Positions 14,005-16,473 of a stretch of 16,473 bases of DNA are shown piece by piece. The DNA lies in NCBI GenBank assembly GCA_035648055.1, contig DASRMF010000031.1, forward strand, positions 1-16,473. The letters run 5' to 3'. The notes under the pieces were generated by a model. It had not been told where the DNA came from. It did no database searches and worked only from the letters and a program-made list of their open reading frames with translations. The position numbers and the translations under genes are program-made. Position 1 is the first letter of the stretch. Every line of letters starts with the position of its first letter. The stretch comes from Sediminicultor sp035648055. GTDB taxonomy: Bacteria; Atribacterota; Phoenicimicrobiia; Phoenicimicrobiales; Phoenicimicrobiaceae.

Positions 14005-15240
14005 ATGAGTTATGTAAAGAAGTTAAAATGCTTATTGTGTGGAAAAGAATATGATTCAAATGAAGTAAAATATAATTGTCCGAAATGTGGAGACGAAGGC
14101 GTTTTAGAAATAATTTATGATTATTCAAAGATAAAAAGTGATTTTAATCGTGAATCTCTCAAAAAAAATAAGGAATTTTCGATGTGGAGATACTTGTCTC
14201 TTTTGCCGGTGGATGATCCTGCCAAAATCGGGCCGTCAAAAGTGGGCTGGACTCCTTTATATGAAGCAAAAAGAATAAGAGAAGATTTGGGAATGCCAAA
14301 TCTCTGGATTAAAGATGACGGGAGGAACCCTACTGCTTCTTTAAAAGACCGGCCGTCGGCTGTTGCGATAGTAAAAGCTCGGGAATTAGGAGAAAAGATT
14401 GTTACCTGTGCCTCTACCGGTAATGCCGCCTCATCACTTGCGGGAGCTGCTGCGTCAGTAGGCTTAAAGAGTTACATTTTTGTTCCCCAAACTGCACCGA
14501 GCGCCAAGATTGCCCAGCTTCTGGTATTTGGCTCAACCGTTTTTGCGGTAAGGGGGACTTATGACGAAGCCTTTGACTTGTCCATCGAAGCAACCAGAGA
14601 ATTTGGCTGGTATAACCGAAATACCGCTTTTAATCCCTATATGGTGGAGGGGAAAAAAACGGTTGCACTGGAAATTATTGAGCAGATGGATTTTGAAGTA
14701 CCCGATTATCTTTTTGTACCGGTAGGAGATGGCTGTATTATCTCTGGAGTGGCCAAAGCTTATAAGGATATGTTTTCTTTAGGCTTTATTGACCATTTAC
14801 CTAAACTGGTTGCTGTACAGGCAGAAGGGTGTAAACCGATTGTCGAAGCAGTAAATGGTGATGGAACAGTTAAATTTGTGGAACCGAATACAATTGCCGA
14901 TAGTATTGCGGTAGGAATTCCCAGAAATCGCCTGATGGCAGTAAGAGATATAAAAGAATCGAAGGGATTTGGTATAGCGGTAAGTGACAGGGAAATACTT
15001 GGAGCGATTAAATATTTAGGCACAAAACAGGGGATTTTTGCTGAACCTGCGGGCTCTACCGCCTTTGCCGGCATGGTAAAAGCGCTAAAGGAAGGGAAAA
15101 TCTCTAAGGGAGATAAAATTGTAGTATTAGTTACGGGAAACGGATTAAAGGATGTAGAAAGTGCTAAAAAAGCAGGAGGAGAAGCCCTGGTAATAGATCC
15201 TAATTTAGAAGCAGTAAAGGAGACAATGAACCAAAAGTGA
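14005..15240 (+). CDS. Threonine-synthase-like PLP enzyme with N-terminal zinc ribbon
   Basis: This 411-residue enzyme of PLP fold type II starts with a rubredoxin-like zinc ribbon: Cys9, Cys12, Cys25 and Cys28, as in threonine synthases of the archaeal/bacterial long type. The PLP lysine is Lys114 in NPTASLKDR (108-116), where threonine synthase usually has NPTGSFKDR. STGN (137-140), GDGCIISG (241-248, phosphate-binding loop) and VTGNGLKD (376-383) are further family marks. Despite the homology, a role in threonine synthesis is doubtful because no homoserine-pathway gene is nearby. The gene sits between a purine/ureide-type importer and an M20 hydrolase, where E. coli has YgeX (diaminopropionate ammonia-lyase) next to YgeY. 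Inferred role: beta-elimination/deamination of an amino acid released from the ureide, such as 2,3-diaminopropionate. Its last bases overlap the next gene's start (GTGA). Confidence 0.85.
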   Translation: MSYVKKLKCLLCGKEYDSNEVKYNCPKCGDEGVLEIIYDYSKIKSDFNRESLKKNKEFSMWRYLSLLPVDDPAKIGPSKVGWTPLYEAKRIREDLGMPNLWIKDDGRNPTASLKDRPSAVAIVKARELGEKIVTCASTGNAASSLAGAAASVGLKSYIFVPQTAPSAKIAQLLVFGSTVFAVRGTYDEAFDLSIEATREFGWYNRNTAFNPYMVEGKKTVALEIIEQMDFEVPDYLFVPVGDGCIISGVAKAYKDMFSLGFIDHLPKLVAVQAEGCKPIVEAVNGDGTVKFVEPNTIADSIAVGIPRNRLMAVRDIKESKGFGIAVSDREILGAIKYLGTKQGIFAEPAGSTAFAGMVKALKEGKISKGDKIVVLVTGNGLKDVESAKKAGGEALVIDPNLEAVKETMNQK

Positions 15241-16361
15241 ATAATGTTGAGAAAAAAGAAATAAACGATCTTCTTCAAGGGCTTATTCAGATTAAAAGTG
15301 TAAATCCTCCGGGAAATGAAAATCAAATTGCTAATTTTATAAAGAAATTTCTCTTAAAAAATAATATTCAGTCTGAGTTAGTTCCTTTAGAAGAAGGCAG
15401 GAGTTCAGTTGTAGTGAAAATTGAGGGAGAAGAAGAGAGAGATATCACTTTTTGCGGTCATTTAGATACGGTGAGAGTAAAAGAAGAGGATTGGACAAAA
15501 CCTGTTTTTGAAGGATTGATTGAAAACGGGAAAATGTACGGCAGAGGGGCATCAGATATGAAGGGTGGAATAGCTGCCATCCTTTACGCAGCGGTACTTT
15601 TAAAAAGAAGGGGAATTGTTCCAAAGAAAACAGTTCAATTAGCCCTTACGGCAGATGAAGAATGGGGATATAGAGGTGCGAAGAATTTAGTTGACGGGGG
15701 TTATTTTGACCGGACAGATTTTCTTATTATCACCGAACCTTCTAATCTTCAAGTTTCTACCGGGGAAAAGGGAGAACTATGGGTAAGAGCTAAATTTTAC
15801 GGGAAGTCTGCTCACGGCTCAACCCCTGAAGTAGGAGTAAACACAGTTATTCCGGGAAGTGAGCTTGTTGTGAATGTTACCGAAAAATATGAGAAAATAT
15901 TTGAAGCAGACCCTTTTTGGGGTAAAACTTCAATGAACATAGGGCAATTTCACGGGGGAGTACAGGTGAACATCGTCCCCAATTATTCGGAAGTGGATTT
16001 TGATTTCAGAGTGATTTCAGAGAAAGATAAAGAAAAAGCAATAGAGTTAGTCAGAACGCTAGGTGAAGAGGTTGCGAAAAAGTATAAAGTGCGATTTACG
16101 GAAGAGGTTTTTAACTATCACTCTCCGATCTTTACCAATTCAGATAATCATTATGTGGAAAAATTTCTGGAGGCAGCCGGAGCAAAGGAAGTGATAATTA
16201 CCAAATACTGTACTGATGGAGCAACTATTATCCCAATAAAGAAGGTACCTTTCATTATTTTTGGTCCCGGCGATATTGCCCAGGCTCATCAAAACGATGA
16301 ATTTATAGAATTGGAATCTCTTTATCGCGCAGTAGATACTTTTGTTGAATTTTTAATATAA
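15237..16361 (+). CDS. M20-family metallopeptidase/deacylase (ArgE/DapE/YgeY-like)
   Basis: This 374-residue zinc hydrolase cleaves an amide or carbamoyl bond of a small N-acyl amino acid. The di-metal site is complete: His75 and Asp77 (GHLDTV), Asp108 (GRGASDMKGG), the catalytic Glu141 with metal-ligand Glu142 (TADEEWG), Glu167 (ITEPSN) and His351 (AHQNDE); His193 (SAHGS) lies in the dimerisation lid. The length and order fit ArgE/DapE/CPG2 proteins. The GTG start at 15237 overlaps the PLP-enzyme stop in GTGA; AAAGGAG at 15216-15222 is 14 bases upstream, so translation is likely coupled to the previous gene. The only nearby ATG (15244) is out of frame. The position next to a PLP enzyme and carbamoyltransferases mirrors ygeX-ygeY in E. 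coli. Exact substrate inferred, not shown; an N-acetylornithine deacetylase role is an alternative. Confidence 0.92.
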   Translation: MNNVEKKEINDLLQGLIQIKSVNPPGNENQIANFIKKFLLKNNIQSELVPLEEGRSSVVVKIEGEEERDITFCGHLDTVRVKEEDWTKPVFEGLIENGKMYGRGASDMKGGIAAILYAAVLLKRRGIVPKKTVQLALTADEEWGYRGAKNLVDGGYFDRTDFLIITEPSNLQVSTGEKGELWVRAKFYGKSAHGSTPEVGVNTVIPGSELVVNVTEKYEKIFEADPFWGKTSMNIGQFHGGVQVNIVPNYSEVDFDFRVISEKDKEKAIELVRTLGEEVAKKYKVRFTEEVFNYHSPIFTNSDNHYVEKFLEAAGAKEVIITKYCTDGATIIPIKKVPFIIFGPGDIAQAHQNDEFIELESLYRAVDTFVEFLI

Positions 16362-16375
16362 AGGAGAAAAATAAA

Positions 16376-16473
16376 ATGATTGATTTGACTATTAATGAAG
16401 AACAATTAGAAAGGACTATAAAAAGAGCCAGAGAAAAAAATATTGTTATTCCCACTTTTGAACAGATGAGAAA
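16376..16473 (+). CDS. Start of a further gene, cut by window edge (possibly a second PLP enzyme)
   Basis: Thirty-two complete codons are visible, beginning MIDLTINEEQLERTIKRARE and continuing KNIVIPTFEQMR. The ATG at 16376 has AAGGAG (16361-16366) nine bases upstream, and the gap to the M20 stop is 14 bases, so it belongs to the same operon. The opening amphipathic helix and IPTF segment recall, from memory only, the N-terminus of a group of PLP-dependent beta-family proteins encoded beside such clusters. The fragment is too short to prove this. Confidence 0.6.
   Translation, partial: MIDLTINEEQLERTIKRAREKNIVIPTFEQMR

Noticed and set aside
14760..15326. 188-codon minus-strand open frame
   Set aside because: It is antisense to the C-terminal half of the PLP enzyme and the start of the M20 gene; its Ser/Pro/Ala-rich composition is typical of a shadow frame.
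1..16473. CRISPR arrays, tRNA/rRNA genes, insertion sequences, phage genes
   Set aside because: No regularly spaced repeats, cloverleaf-like sequences, transposase motifs or terminal inverted repeats were seen on either strand.

Overview
The window is about 16.5 kb of AT-rich bacterial DNA. Every gene I can support lies on the + strand, tightly packed with purine-rich Shine-Dalgarno sites. Two substrate-binding proteins have plain signal peptides without a lipobox cysteine, which suits a diderm (two-membrane) anaerobe better than a Firmicute. An Atribacterota- or Thermotogota-like host is plausible, but this is inference, not a diagnosis.

Layout. (1) 1-366: C-terminal end of an FGGY-family sugar kinase. 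(2) 367-770: a 404-base non-coding stretch with three hairpins and an orphan anti-16S-like site. (3) 771-4502: a sugar ABC-importer operon (binding protein, two MalF/MalG-type permeases, no ATPase) followed by a YihX-like HAD phosphatase. (4) 4503-4718: putative terminator, then an extended -10 promoter. (5) 4719-9186: cyclic amidohydrolase (dihydroorotase/hydantoinase/allantoinase superfamily), two tandem carbamoyltransferases and a carbamate kinase. (6) 9307-14002: a complete BMP/PnrA-type ABC importer (periplasmic binding protein, double-NBD ATPase, two permeases). (7) 14005-16361: a threonine-synthase-like PLP enzyme with an N-terminal zinc ribbon, then an M20 peptidase/deacylase. (8) 16376 to the edge: start of another gene.

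How the second block may work. Blocks 5-8 look like one catabolic unit. The BMP importer brings in a purine- or nucleoside-like compound or ureide, and the amidohydrolase opens a cyclic ureide ring. The M20 enzyme cleaves an amide or carbamoyl bond, and the carbamoyltransferases run in the phosphorolytic direction to give carbamoyl phosphate. Carbamate kinase turns that into ATP, CO2 and ammonia, and the PLP enzyme deaminates the remaining amino acid. The set resembles the E. coli ygeW-ygeX-ygeY-hyuA-yqeA cluster, with two differences: two different carbamoyltransferases sit side by side, and a threonine-synthase-fold enzyme stands where diaminopropionate ammonia-lyase (YgeX) would be. A two-step removal of two carbamoyl groups from a diureido intermediate is the most interesting hypothesis here.

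Regulatory architecture repeats in both importer operons: each binding-protein gene has an orphan Shine-Dalgarno-like site about 80 bases upstream of its start, and a strong hairpin just after its stop codon. This suggests mRNA-level boosting of binding-protein output over the membrane and ATPase subunits.
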